From assembly GCF_013185185.1 (NCBI RefSeq), contig NZ_JAAZWE010000003.1, positions 310,001 through 374,000 on the forward strand: DNA of 64,000 bases. The letters are read 5' to 3'. The translations under genes and the position numbers were made by a program. Positions 50,874 through 59,011 of this stretch are shown here, piece after piece. The notes beneath the pieces were generated by a model. It saw only the letters and a program-made list of their open reading frames with translations, did not search any database and was not told the origin of the DNA. Source of the stretch: Saccharibacillus endophyticus (GTDB lineage Bacteria > Bacillota > Bacilli > Paenibacillales > Paenibacillaceae). How positions within the stretch are numbered: the first letter of the stretch is position 1; each line of letters opens with the position of its first letter.

Positions 50874-52371
50874 ATGACTCTTTCACTTGCCGAATTCAAA
50901 GGGCGTATCGACGCGATTTCCGAGGCTATCCGATCTCTGGGCGGCGAAGTTCAAGAACTCGTTATCCGCCCGCCCGCTACCGAACAAGAAATCGAACGTG
51001 TCGAACATCAATTAGGCCTATCTCTGCCGAGCAGCTTCAAACAGGCTCTGCTGCACATTGCCGGAGAGTTCAGCTTCTGTTGGTTTATGCCCGACGATTA
51101 TAAATTCCCCGAACCGTACCATAATATTTTTAGCGGGCAAATCCATTGGAATCTTCTGCAGCTGCCGCAGATCGACGAGGGGAAAAAGGGAATGCATCGA
51201 GCGTGTTTTCCCCAATCCCGAGGATGAGTACGACAAAGTGTGGCATGACAAGCTGGCCTTTATGGAAGTAGGAAACGGCGATTATGCAGCATTCGACGTA
51301 AAAAGCAGCGACGATCCTCCTGTCGTGTACTTGAGTCATGCCGACGGTCAAGGACACGGGTACATACTGGCGCATCATTTCATGGAATTGTTGGAAAAAG
51401 GTTCGCGGATTGCTTTTGTCGGAGGGGAAGATTGGCAGTGGCTGGCGTTCACGGAATCGAAAGATAGCGGGATCGACGTACAGGGCACGGCTGCTGCGGA
51501 ATGGCGCGAGCTGATCGGATTGAATCCGATTCCTGTTCCTGTTCAACAGCCGCTCGCTGCCGCCCGTCGACACAGTCTTGCTCTTCGTCCCGACGGAACC
51601 GTCTTCGCCGCGGGCGACAACCGTCAGGGCGAGTGCGGAGTCGACGGCTGGCGGAACATCGTTGCCGTGGCTGCTGCCAACGTGCATAAAGCTAACAATA
51701 CGGGAAGCTCGCACAGCGTCGGCTTGCGATCGGACGGAACGGCGGCAGCCGCAGGCTGGAACCGGCAAGGTCAATGCGAAGTCGGCGAATGGCGGGACAT
51801 CGTCGCGATCGCTGCCGGTTGGCGTCGCACGATCGGCTTGACCGCGCAAGGCACTGTCGTTGCAGCCGGGCGAAACGACGAAGGACAATGCGAAGTCAGC
51901 GACTGGCACGATATTGTAGCGATTGCTGCAGGCGATTGGCATACGCTGGGTCTGCAATCGGACGGAACGGTGAGAAGGTCGGGCAATCGTCAATACGGTC
52001 TGGACGAATCCGATCGCTGGCGCGATATTGTAGTTATCGCCGCCGGATATTTGCATAGCGTAGGGGTGAAGGCAAACGGAACGGCAGTCGCGGCGGGTTC
52101 TGACCGGCAGGGTCAATGTCAGGTGGGGTCATGGCAGTATTTATCGATCGTCTCGGCAGGCAGCTATCACACCGTAGGCTTGAGAAAAGACGGAACGGTT
52201 ATCGCCGCAGGTTCCAACGAATACGGACAGTGCGACGTCGGCGATTGGCGTGACATCGTAGCCGTCGCCGCAGGCTGCACGCACACGCTGGGCCTGCAAT
52301 CCGACGGCATGCTGCTCGCTGCAGGCAGCAACGAATCGGGTCAATGCGAGGTATGCGAAAGGACGGAATAA
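50874..52371 (+). pseudogene. SMI1/KNR4-RCC1 repeat fusion broken by a frameshift
   Basis: The first frame (50874-51227) gives an SMI1/KNR4 domain start (PPATEQEIERVEHQLGLSLP, LPQIDEGKKG). The family's continuation, IERVFPNPEDEYDKVWHDKL, is in the next frame and runs to 52371. A single extra base around 51175-51200, next to GGGGAAAAAGGGAA, explains it. After the SMI1 domain come about seven RCC1-like repeats of 41 residues, each with LxxDGTVxAAGxNxxGQC, which should form a beta-propeller. Either a real broken gene, a slippage site, or a sequencing error. The propeller part is intact. Confidence 0.8.
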
Positions 52372-52372
52372 A

Positions 52373-53041
52373 ATGAGCGACAAGCAGAATTCGAACGTCT
52401 TTATCATCGGGATTACGGGGAAAATCGGCAGCTTATTGGCACAAATCCTTCTGGAAAAAGGCGATACGGTGCGCGGACTCGTGCGGCGCGCAGATCAGCA
52501 GACCGAACTTGCGGCGCGCGGAATCCAGACGGAGATCGGCGATATTGCAAGTCTGCCTGCCGATCAATTGGCGACTTCATTCGGTAGTGTCGACGTCATC
52601 ATATTCAGTGCAGGTTCCAACGGCGGCAGTCGGGAAGTGACCAAGGCGATTGATGACGACGGCGTGGCAAGAACGATCGAAGCGGCGGGGAAGGCAGGCA
52701 TCCAACGTTTGATCTTGGTGTCCGTGCTTCCGGAATCCTGGCGCGAACGCAATCTGAGCGAGGATGAGGAATATTATTTTGCCGCGAAAAAGAAAGCCGA
52801 TATTCGGCTGAGCCGCAGCGATTTGGATTGGATCATTCTTCGACCGTCCCTATTGGTTGACGATCCCGGCGTCGGCACCGTTTCGATGGGACCGGCTGAA
52901 TTCCACGGACAAATCGCTCGGGAGGACGTGGCCGCGACCTTAGCCGAACTGCTGCATGAACCTCGGATCGGGCGGCAGATTTTGGAGTTGAACGAAGGTT
53001 CGACATCGATTCGCGAGGCCGTTGCGGCCAATATTCGATAA
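52373..53041 (+). CDS. NAD(P)-binding atypical short-chain dehydrogenase (YwnB/YhfK type)
   Basis: The 222-residue Rossmann protein has VFIIGITGKIGSLLAQILLEKGDTVRGLVRRADQ (glycine motif GxxGxxG), a central VDVIIFSAGSNGGS and LDWIILRPSLLVDDPGVGTV. This is the NAD(P)H-binding YwnB/YhfK group, without the SDR Tyr-x-x-x-Lys pair. It starts one base after the preceding stop. The reaction is unknown. Confidence 0.88.
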   Translation: MSDKQNSNVFIIGITGKIGSLLAQILLEKGDTVRGLVRRADQQTELAARGIQTEIGDIASLPADQLATSFGSVDVIIFSAGSNGGSREVTKAIDDDGVARTIEAAGKAGIQRLILVSVLPESWRERNLSEDEEYYFAAKKKADIRLSRSDLDWIILRPSLLVDDPGVGTVSMGPAEFHGQIAREDVAATLAELLHEPRIGRQILELNEGSTSIREAVAANIR

Positions 53042-53088
53042 AAAGAAAATTAGTGCAGTCTTGCATGTCTGCAGAAAGGTCATGATTT

Positions 53089-53454
53089 ATGCTATTTATT
53101 CATAAAAAATTGCTTCTACGGTTAGCCGCTCCTTATCAGGAGTCTTCTATGCAAATCTGTTACGCCAAAGCACAAAGCCTGTCCGCCACGACGAATCAGG
53201 CCATCTTATTAATGAATGAAGAGAAGATCGTTATTCTTTTTCTGAACTTTCTCGTCACTAAGGTTGTACATAAGGTTGAATTTGCGACTTCCGATCTGTT
53301 GGATTCCAAACTTAGCTTCGAACAAGGGCTATCCGTCTCGTGGTCATTTAATGTTCAAGGCCAGCGCTGGCGGTTCCAGATCATGAAGCAGATTCTGCCG
53401 CTCGGTACGATGCAGGGCGATTTCCTTGAATTTTTGCGAGGCGCGCTGAGGTAG
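53089..53454 (+). CDS. Hypothetical protein, PH-like
   Basis: The 121-residue product looks beta-rich then helical: YAKAQSLSATTNQAILLMNEEKIVILFL and VSWSFNVQGQRWRFQIMKQILPLGTMQGDFLEFL. The alternating strands with a final helix resemble bacterial PH-like domains of the YokE type; this is a guess. AAAGGTC precedes the ATG. Confidence 0.6.
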   Translation: MLFIHKKLLLRLAAPYQESSMQICYAKAQSLSATTNQAILLMNEEKIVILFLNFLVTKVVHKVEFATSDLLDSKLSFEQGLSVSWSFNVQGQRWRFQIMKQILPLGTMQGDFLEFLRGALR

Positions 53455-53507
53455 ATCCATTAAGCTTTGATCCATAACCATCCCCGCGAAAAGGAGTTTT
53501 GCAAACT

Positions 53508-54137
53508 ATGCACGCAATCAAGCTGCAATCGACGCTTTCAACGGATGCCTATCTTCAGCCTTCCGATTATGCGGATTTTCATGATCGCGGCATTCAGCAA
53601 CGCATTCGAACCTTCGATCAAACTACGGAACTTGAACGGATTCAAGCCGCTTACGAGTTTGTACGCGATGAAATTTCCCATTCCATGGACATTCGCAGCC
53701 TTGAAGTCACACGCCGGGCTTCCGAGGTGCTGCGGCAAGGTCACGGCATTTGTTACGCCAAATCGCATCTGCTAGCCGCGTTGTTAAGAGGAATGGGCAT
53801 TCCGGCAGGGATGTGTTATCAACGTCTGACGTGGGACGATACGGTTGAAGGCGGTTATGCTATTCATGCGCTGAATACCGTTTATTTGCGTGAAAAAGAT
53901 CAGTGGATCAGACTCGACGCGCGCGGGAATAAAGAAGGCGTAGACGCCCGGTTTTCCATAGAAACCGAACAGCTGGCGTATCACGCGCGGGCGGAACTTG
54001 GCGAAGTCGATTACGAGACCAACTTCCATGAGCCGCCCCCCGCGATTATTGAAGCTTTGGAGAACCATTCGGACTGTATGCGGATGTGCGCTGCGGGCTT
54101 GCCGACGGAGTTGAAGGAACACGTACAGGCCGAATAA
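53508..54137 (+). CDS. Transglutaminase-like cysteine protease-fold protein
   Basis: The product has 209 residues from the ATG 11 bases after AAGGAG; a TTG nine bases earlier is less likely. The catalytic triad motifs are GHGICYAKSHLLAALLRGMGIPAG (Cys), AIHALNTVYL (His) and WIRLDARGN (Asp), as in transglutaminase-like superfamily proteins. It is cytoplasmic, with no signal. The substrate is unknown. Confidence 0.85.
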   Translation: MHAIKLQSTLSTDAYLQPSDYADFHDRGIQQRIRTFDQTTELERIQAAYEFVRDEISHSMDIRSLEVTRRASEVLRQGHGICYAKSHLLAALLRGMGIPAGMCYQRLTWDDTVEGGYAIHALNTVYLREKDQWIRLDARGNKEGVDARFSIETEQLAYHARAELGEVDYETNFHEPPPAIIEALENHSDCMRMCAAGLPTELKEHVQAE

Positions 54138-54173
54138 GAACGGAATTTTAAGATAAGAGCATTTAACGTATGG

Positions 54174-54213
54174 AAGCAGCCTTGAGGAGTTTGAGATCGG
54201 GGCTGTTTTTTTA
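54174..54213 (+). terminator. Rho-independent terminator
   Basis: AAGCAGCCTTGAGGAG pairs imperfectly with GATCGGGGCTGTTTTTTT, ending in a long T tract. Confidence 0.7.
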
Positions 54214-54349
54214 TATCGACTTGAGGGAGGTAACTTGTTGCGATCGTCGACCGCTGCAGCAATGGGGCAGACATTCGTCGACGTCTTGTTCGGGTTTGCT
54301 CGATCAGGGTATTGGATATTAATGGAGTCAAACAAAAAGGAGCAGAGTT

Positions 54350-54718
54350 ATGAATTCGTGGGACGAAGACAACCCTAACCCGTTCGTCATCCGGTTTTAT
54401 TACAATCGCAAGATGACGTTGTGCGGTTTTATCGCTCAAGGCATTATTCATTCCGCCCCGTACGGTCAAGATATTGTCGCTGCCGGAGTATCCACGTTGG
54501 TCATCAATACGGTGCATAGTCTGCAAGAACTGACCAAGGACAAGGCGGAAGCCGCCATGACGCAGAATTATACAAGATGCCTTCTGCTGGATCTGCAGCA
54601 AAGAAACCGGGGAAGCCGCGAAGCGGCAGTCTTGCTGCAGTCATTCGAAATGGGCATATACAGCATTCGAAACAGCTATGGGGAAGAACATATCACGATC
54701 GAACAAATTCAGCGCTGA
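54350..54718 (+). CDS. Prp-like protein lacking the catalytic residues
   Basis: The 122-residue product fits the ribosomal-processing cysteine protease fold (Prp): an N-terminal strand FVIRFYYNRKMTLCGFIAQG, the helix YGQDIVAAGVSTLVINTVHSL and a C-terminal helix followed by IEQIQR. In Prp the motif GHA...DIVCA holds the catalytic His and Cys; here it reads GII and DIVAA, so both are absent. The true Prp, between rplU and rpmA, should be elsewhere. This would be a non-catalytic paralogue, perhaps a binding decoy. AAAAGGAG precedes the ATG. Confidence 0.7.
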   Translation: MNSWDEDNPNPFVIRFYYNRKMTLCGFIAQGIIHSAPYGQDIVAAGVSTLVINTVHSLQELTKDKAEAAMTQNYTRCLLLDLQQRNRGSREAAVLLQSFEMGIYSIRNSYGEEHITIEQIQR

Positions 54719-54734
54719 CAAGGAGGCAATATCG

Positions 54735-55568
54735 ATGAGCGAGAAAATGATCCAGTCGAAAAACGCCGAAATTTTCACGGAAACCTTCGGTGATCCGAGT
54801 CATCCGGCCTTGCTGCTGATCATGGGTGCGCAGTCTTCGATGATTTGGTGGGAAGAGAAGTTTTGCCTTCAACTAGCCGATCAAGGACTGTTTATTATTC
54901 GTTACGATAACCGCGACGTAGGCCGTTCGACGACGTATGAACCGGGGCAACCGGGGTACGGGCTGGAAGAGATGGCAGGCGACGCAATCGGCGTGTTGGA
55001 TGCTTACGGCATCGAGCGGTCGCATATTATGGGCATGTCGCTCGGCGGGATGCTGGCACAGATGATCGCTTTGCGTGATCCGGAGCGTGTTCAGAGTCTG
55101 ATCCTGCTCGCAGCCTCCAACTTTGCCGAGCACCTTCCGCCGATGGAAGAGAAGGTCGCGACCTTTTTTGCCGATATGGGAGCCGTGGATCTGACGGATC
55201 GGGAGTCTTTTATTCGTTTTACGATAGATCGTTCGAGAGTGTTGGTGGGGTCGAAACATGCTTTTGACGAGGAAAAAGCGGATACGCTGGCGAAGTTGGA
55301 TTTCGACCGGGCGAACCGTCCAAGCAGCATGACCAATCATGCGCTGTTGGCCGGCGGAGAATCGGACATGGCGCGAACGAGCGAAATCGCGGTGCCGGTA
55401 TTGGTCATCCACGGCGAAGAAGATCCGATTATTCCTTATGCGCATGGCGAGCATCTGGCGAACGTTCTTCCGCATGCGGAGCTGCTGAAGCTTGCCGGAA
55501 GCGGGCATGAGCTGCATGAGGAGGATTGGGCTACTGTGATTGAAGCGATCGCTGCACATGTGAAGTAG
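54735..55568 (+). CDS. Alpha/beta hydrolase
   Basis: The product has 277 residues from the ATG eight bases after AGGAGG. HGFT-type oxyanion region MGAQSSMIWWEEKF, RYDNRDVGRS, nucleophile GMSLGGMLAQ near residue 100, acid HGEEDPIIPY, and His in AGSGHELHEEDW. This is the group of general hydrolases and haloperoxidase-like proteins (DhmA/3-oxoadipate lactonase-like). Substrate not predicted. Confidence 0.9.
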   Translation: MSEKMIQSKNAEIFTETFGDPSHPALLLIMGAQSSMIWWEEKFCLQLADQGLFIIRYDNRDVGRSTTYEPGQPGYGLEEMAGDAIGVLDAYGIERSHIMGMSLGGMLAQMIALRDPERVQSLILLAASNFAEHLPPMEEKVATFFADMGAVDLTDRESFIRFTIDRSRVLVGSKHAFDEEKADTLAKLDFDRANRPSSMTNHALLAGGESDMARTSEIAVPVLVIHGEEDPIIPYAHGEHLANVLPHAELLKLAGSGHELHEEDWATVIEAIAAHVK

Positions 55569-55685
55569 ACGAGCGGTGAGATCAGGCGGAAAAGGACGAG
55601 TGAGGACATGGGCTGCTTGACGTTTGTACTTTCGTTTATCGTATCGATGGTTGTCTATGCCATTCCCGAAAGGATCGTGCAGGCC

Positions 55686-56246
55686 ATGACAAAAGTGATC
55701 TTCGGCATGACGATGTCGCTCGACGGATTCATTAGCGATGCGGACGGCAATATCTCTATGCTGTATCCGAATCATCAGGAGTTTGGCAAGTCCGAGATTA
55801 TGCAGGAAGCCGTTCGGGACACCGGGGCCGTCATAATGGGGCGTCGGACCTTCGAGCTGGCGGGCGACCCGGATCATTATGCGGCGGATTACGAGTTTCA
55901 AGTACCGATCTTTATCGTAACGCATACCGCTCCGGACAAAAGGCCGAAAGAAAACGAGCGCCTTAGCTTTACCTTCGTGGACGAGATCGGAAAAGCCGTT
56001 CAATCGGCGAAGCAAGCTGCAGGAGATAGGGACGTTACTGTAGTCGGCGGAGTGAGCATAGGGCAGCAGTTATTAAAGGCCGGACTGGTGGACGAGCTGC
56101 AAATCGGGATCATGCCGCTGCTGCTTGGGGACGGACAAAAGTTGTTTGACGGGCTCGGGGAGCTGCCGGTTACGCTTGAGAAAACGAGAGTGATCGAAAC
56201 GGGGGCGCGCACGGATATCTTTTTTGCAGTCAACAGAAAAAAGTAG
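55686..56246 (+). CDS. Dihydrofolate reductase family (RibD-C type) protein
   Basis: The product has 186 residues from the ATG of MTKVIFGMTMSLDGF, where the family homology starts; an upstream ATG at 55608 with its own AAAAGGA would add a hydrophobic 26-residue leader. MGRRTFELAG, FIVTHTAP and VVGGVSIGQQLLKAGLVDELQIGIMPLLLGDG are the RibD-C/YwjB signature blocks. It probably binds NADPH. It is not the housekeeping FolA. Confidence 0.85.
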   Translation: MTKVIFGMTMSLDGFISDADGNISMLYPNHQEFGKSEIMQEAVRDTGAVIMGRRTFELAGDPDHYAADYEFQVPIFIVTHTAPDKRPKENERLSFTFVDEIGKAVQSAKQAAGDRDVTVVGGVSIGQQLLKAGLVDELQIGIMPLLLGDGQKLFDGLGELPVTLEKTRVIETGARTDIFFAVNRKK

Positions 56247-56331
56247 AGAGATCGGGGAGTCGGCATGTTAGATTCGTTATTTGATTTTTATAGAAAAATT
56301 TTAGTTTTATACAGAAAAAAGGTGAGTAGAT

Positions 56332-56679
56332 TTGCTGATTCATAATCAGTCTGGTAGAAGGTATCCAGTACATTTTGAAAAACTGAAATTAATAGAGATT
56401 CGACAAGAGATGAATAGTTGGGAAGAAAATTTTGACTGGACTTCATATTTTAAAGCAGACGATCATTCAAACATTCAGGTTTACAAGATGACAATCCAAA
56501 ATCAGACTCGAATCGAGGGCGCTATCGCTTTAGAAATCCGAGAAGATCATATTTATATTCACCTGATCGAAAGTGCACCGCATAATCGTAAGGGGAAGAT
56601 TTTCGACTTAGTAGGTGAACATCTTATTGCATTTGCTTGTTGGCAACGGAATACTGGTTATAGACGAAAATGCTGCTGA
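56332..56679 (+). CDS. Truncated GNAT-like acetyltransferase
   Basis: The 115-residue product from a TTG after AAAGGTGA has a GNAT-like strand pair IEGAIALEIREDHIYIHLIESAPHNRKGKIFDLVGEHLIAFACW and then ends RNTGYRRKCC. The acetyl-CoA loop region and the usual last strands are missing, so a frameshift or deletion near 56640 has probably cut it; a later frame holds LIMIYLKRE. It is AT-rich. It is followed by a small gene, so the pair may be a decayed two-gene module. Confidence 0.55.
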   Translation: MLIHNQSGRRYPVHFEKLKLIEIRQEMNSWEENFDWTSYFKADDHSNIQVYKMTIQNQTRIEGAIALEIREDHIYIHLIESAPHNRKGKIFDLVGEHLIAFACWQRNTGYRRKCC

Positions 56680-56715
56680 TAAATTAATTATGATATACTT
56701 AAACGAGAGGTGATT

Positions 56716-56886
56716 ATGATGATCCAAAAGAATCCTCGTGAAAATTTGGATACTGTAGCACGTAAAGTGAGTAATGGGCATTATGTAGAGCCACGCAACC
56801 CGGACGATTTAAGTGTTCAGAAGAAATTAATCAGCAATGCTATCGAAAAAATAAAATTAGAACGTACATTAAAGGCCCGCTCTTAA
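56716..56886 (+). CDS. Small hypothetical protein downstream of the GNAT-like gene
   Basis: The 56-residue product MMIQKNPRENLDTVARKVSN continues with GHYVEPRNPDDL and a basic helix KLISNAIEKIKLERTLKARS. GAGAGGTG precedes two adjacent ATGs. It could be an antitoxin-like partner of the truncated GNAT. No family recognised. Confidence 0.6.
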   Translation: MMIQKNPRENLDTVARKVSNGHYVEPRNPDDLSVQKKLISNAIEKIKLERTLKARS

Positions 56887-56903
56887 AGCGAGCCTTTTAC
56901 GTT
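56868..56903. terminator. Bidirectional terminator
   Basis: AAAGGCCCGCTC pairs with GAGCGAGCCTTTT between two convergent genes. The left arm overlaps the last codons of the small gene. Confidence 0.8.
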
Positions 56904-56904
56904 T

Positions 56905-57666
56905 CTATTCCTCCAACCGCTCCTTCATTGTTTCATACATCTTCGCCGTATACACATCCACTTCATCCCGCGACATCCGCAGTCTTGCCACCGACGTTCC
57001 GTATCCGATCTCTTCCAGTCCTTTTTCCAACCCTTCGAAGATCCCGTCCGCGAACGCATCCAGCGGCTCGCCGTGCGTATGCTGTCCGGCTCCGCCCAGG
57101 TCCGTATTGACCGCCGGAGGCGCAATCTCAATGACTTCAATCGAAGTATCCGAGAGCTGATGGCGCAGGCTCATGGTGAAGGAATGCAGCGCAGCCTTTG
57201 TCGCCGAATAGATTGGAGCTACCACCAGCGGCGTAAAGGCCAGGCCGGAAGTAACGTTAACAATCGCAGAAGCTTCTTTTTGCGCGAAAAACGGAGCAAA
57301 CATCAGCGAAAGATGCACCGGCGCGTCCAGATTGGTGTGAATCTCCCGGCTGACATCGCTCCAATTGATAGTATCGGCCTTGAGCAGGTTCAAAGGCTGT
57401 TGAATGCCTGCGTTGTTCACCAGCACGTTGAGATCCGGGTAATTCGTCGTCGCCCAGCTGAACAGATCGATCCGGCCGGACTCCGTGGAAATATCACCGA
57501 CATAGGTGATCAGGCCGGGAACTTTATCTTGTGCCTCTGTCAAGATTTCTTTTCGCCGTCCGCAGACGATGACCGTATTGCCCGATGCCGCAAAACGTTC
57601 CGCAAAAGCCAACCCGATCCCCGAACCGCCGCCCGTGATCAGAATCGTATTTCCTGTCAGTTTCAT
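56905..57666 (-). CDS. Short-chain dehydrogenase/reductase (DltE type)
   Basis: This 253-residue classical SDR has ILITGGGSGIGLAFAERF (cofactor), VNNAG, active-site Ser in VNVTSG, YSATKAALH (Tyr-x-x-x-Lys) and the PPAVNTDLGG loop. It resembles DltE/YvaG-like oxidoreductases. It overlaps the MerR gene by four bases on the same strand, and so is co-expressed with it. Confidence 0.92.
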   Translation of the reverse strand: MKLTGNTILITGGGSGIGLAFAERFAASGNTVIVCGRRKEILTEAQDKVPGLITYVGDISTESGRIDLFSWATTNYPDLNVLVNNAGIQQPLNLLKADTINWSDVSREIHTNLDAPVHLSLMFAPFFAQKEASAIVNVTSGLAFTPLVVAPIYSATKAALHSFTMSLRHQLSDTSIEVIEIAPPAVNTDLGGAGQHTHGEPLDAFADGIFEGLEKGLEEIGYGTSVARLRMSRDEVDVYTAKMYETMKERLEE

Positions 57667-58073
57667 AAGTGAACCTCTTTTCTATGAATGGAATCGTCGT
57701 TGCTTTTCCAACCGTCCACGCGCTCTTCATAACGTTCGATCTTGATCGTAATGCCGTCCAGCGCCTCATGCATGTCCTCGATCTCATGCAGCACCGCTTG
57801 CCGGTGTTTGAGCATCATATCGAGTCGAAGCTCTGTCGTTTGCTCGCCTTCGACGACCCAAGCGACATATTGGCGGATCGAGGATAGCGGCATATGGGTG
57901 CGTTTGAGGTTCAGGATTACCTTGAGCAGCGTCATATGAAATCCCGAAAACAATCGCCTGCCCGCTTCGTCGCGCTGCAAATGCGGAAGCAGTCCTTTTT
58001 TCTCGTAATATCTCAGCGTCGATTCCGGAACGGCGAAATGCTCCGCCGCTTCGCTGATCGATTTGTTTTCCAT
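57663..58073 (-). CDS. MerR-family transcriptional regulator
   Basis: The 136-residue protein has the MerR winged helix (ISEAAEHFAVPESTLRYYEKKGLLPHLQRDEAGRRLFSG) and a dimerisation helix, with no Cys metal site. Regulators of this type (AdhR-like) sense aldehydes or other small molecules and control the adjacent oxidoreductase. An inverted repeat TTATGTCGACAAGGACATAA (58100-58119) lies upstream, at the spacing expected for MerR promoters. Confidence 0.88.
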   Translation of the reverse strand: MENKSISEAAEHFAVPESTLRYYEKKGLLPHLQRDEAGRRLFSGFHMTLLKVILNLKRTHMPLSSIRQYVAWVVEGEQTTELRLDMMLKHRQAVLHEIEDMHEALDGITIKIERYEERVDGWKSNDDSIHRKEVHL

Positions 58074-58099
58074 GATGAAGGCCTCCGAAGTTAAACTGT

Positions 58100-58119
58100 T
58101 TATGTCGACAAGGACATAA
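58100..58119. promoter_or_regulatory. Candidate MerR operator
   Basis: TTATGTCGACAAGGACATAA is an imperfect 20-bp dyad just ahead of the MerR gene. Role inferred from position. Confidence 0.45.
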
Positions 58120-58230
58120 TAATTGTTAAACCGTAGTTCAAGTCAAGCAACTTTTTTGAAGGAAATCGATGCCGCAAAGCGAAAATGAACGAATGAAGCA
58201 AAATTTTTGTTCGAAAAGAGGCGAAGTAAC

Positions 58231-58689
58231 ATGCAGACGACTGAAAAGTTGTTCCGGCATTCAGGTTGGGCGAACCGTGAGATTTTAAAAGCTTTGCGCG
58301 GCACGGAAATAAGCGGAAAGGCATTGAAGCTGTTCGCGCATGTCCTGCTTGCCGAACGGGTATGGCTGACGAGACTGCGAGGCGTCGATAGTTCGGGTCT
58401 ACCGATTTGGACGGAACTGGATCTTGCTCAGTGCGCCGAACTTGTCGAGCAGAATGAAGAACGTTTCCGCGCTTTTCTTGCCGATCCGATCTTGTCCGAC
58501 CCCGACCGCGTTGTCGCTTACGCTAACAGCCAAGGGACACCGTTCGAAAACTCGGTCGGAGATATTTTGGCGCATGTGACGCTGCACGGTCAGTACCATA
58601 GAGGACAGATTAATTTGCTGCTGCGGGAAAACGGCTTCGAGCCCGTGAGTCTGGATTATATTTTGTTTGCGAGGAGCAATCAAAACTGA
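58231..58689 (+). CDS. DinB-family protein
   Basis: This 152-residue four-helix protein has metal-ligand pattern LFAHVLLAERVWL and DILAHVTLHGQYHRGQINLLL (HxxxHRGQ), as in DinB/YfiT thiol-transferase-like proteins. The start is the ATG after GAGGCG; an upstream frame extension is unlikely. Its reaction is unknown; the superfamily includes bacillithiol and mycothiol transferases. Confidence 0.88.
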   Translation: MQTTEKLFRHSGWANREILKALRGTEISGKALKLFAHVLLAERVWLTRLRGVDSSGLPIWTELDLAQCAELVEQNEERFRAFLADPILSDPDRVVAYANSQGTPFENSVGDILAHVTLHGQYHRGQINLLLRENGFEPVSLDYILFARSNQN

Positions 58690-58723
58690 CGCTGCTTCGG
58701 CCTGCCGGTCTGTCTGCGCCGCA

Positions 58724-58752
58724 TTGCCCGAAAGCTTCAGTCCTGCTATACT
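58724..58752 (+). promoter_or_regulatory. Sigma-A promoter of the FusB-like leader
   Basis: TTGCCC at 58724-58729, a 17-bp spacer, and TATACT at 58747-58752 preceded by TG. This is a good extended -10 promoter. Transcription should start near 58759, about 250 bases before the FusB-like gene. Confidence 0.6.
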
Positions 58753-58784
58753 TCCGATATATCATTCGTACTGGGGGTTATACC

Positions 58785-58844
58785 GTGGCAAATTGGACCG
58801 CACCGGCTTGCTCGTTTGCTAGAAAGGCCTTACGCAGAGCCTGA
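58785..58844 (+). CDS. Possible leader peptide, 19 residues
   Basis: GTG start, seven bases after GGGGG, encodes VANWTAPACSFARKALRRA and stops at 58844. It lies between the promoter and a terminator hairpin upstream of a FusB-like gene, the arrangement expected of an antibiotic-responsive attenuator in which a ribosome stalled on the leader changes RNA folding. Confidence 0.45.
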   Translation: MANWTAPACSFARKALRRA

Positions 58845-58901
58845 GATAGGGGCGGACTTTGTGTAGGGCGACGAGATCAATCGTAATCGTCCCCGAATGC
58901 G

Positions 58902-58937
58902 GGCTTGGAAGGTTCCGAAGAACCGCAAGTCTTTTTT
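58902..58937 (+). terminator. Leader terminator (attenuator)
   Basis: GGCTTGGAAGGTTC pairs with GAACCGCAAGTC around CGAA, followed by TTTTTT. An upstream GGACTTTG (58854-58861) could pair instead with CGCAAGTC and open the hairpin. It lies 75 bases before the FusB-like start, so it would stop transcription unless read through. Confidence 0.6.
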
Positions 58938-59011
58938 CAAGCAGCATGAATCTTTAACTCCGCAGGCTTTGCACCTTATCTTTTTCCAAATCATATAAGG
59001 GGCTGAGAGCT

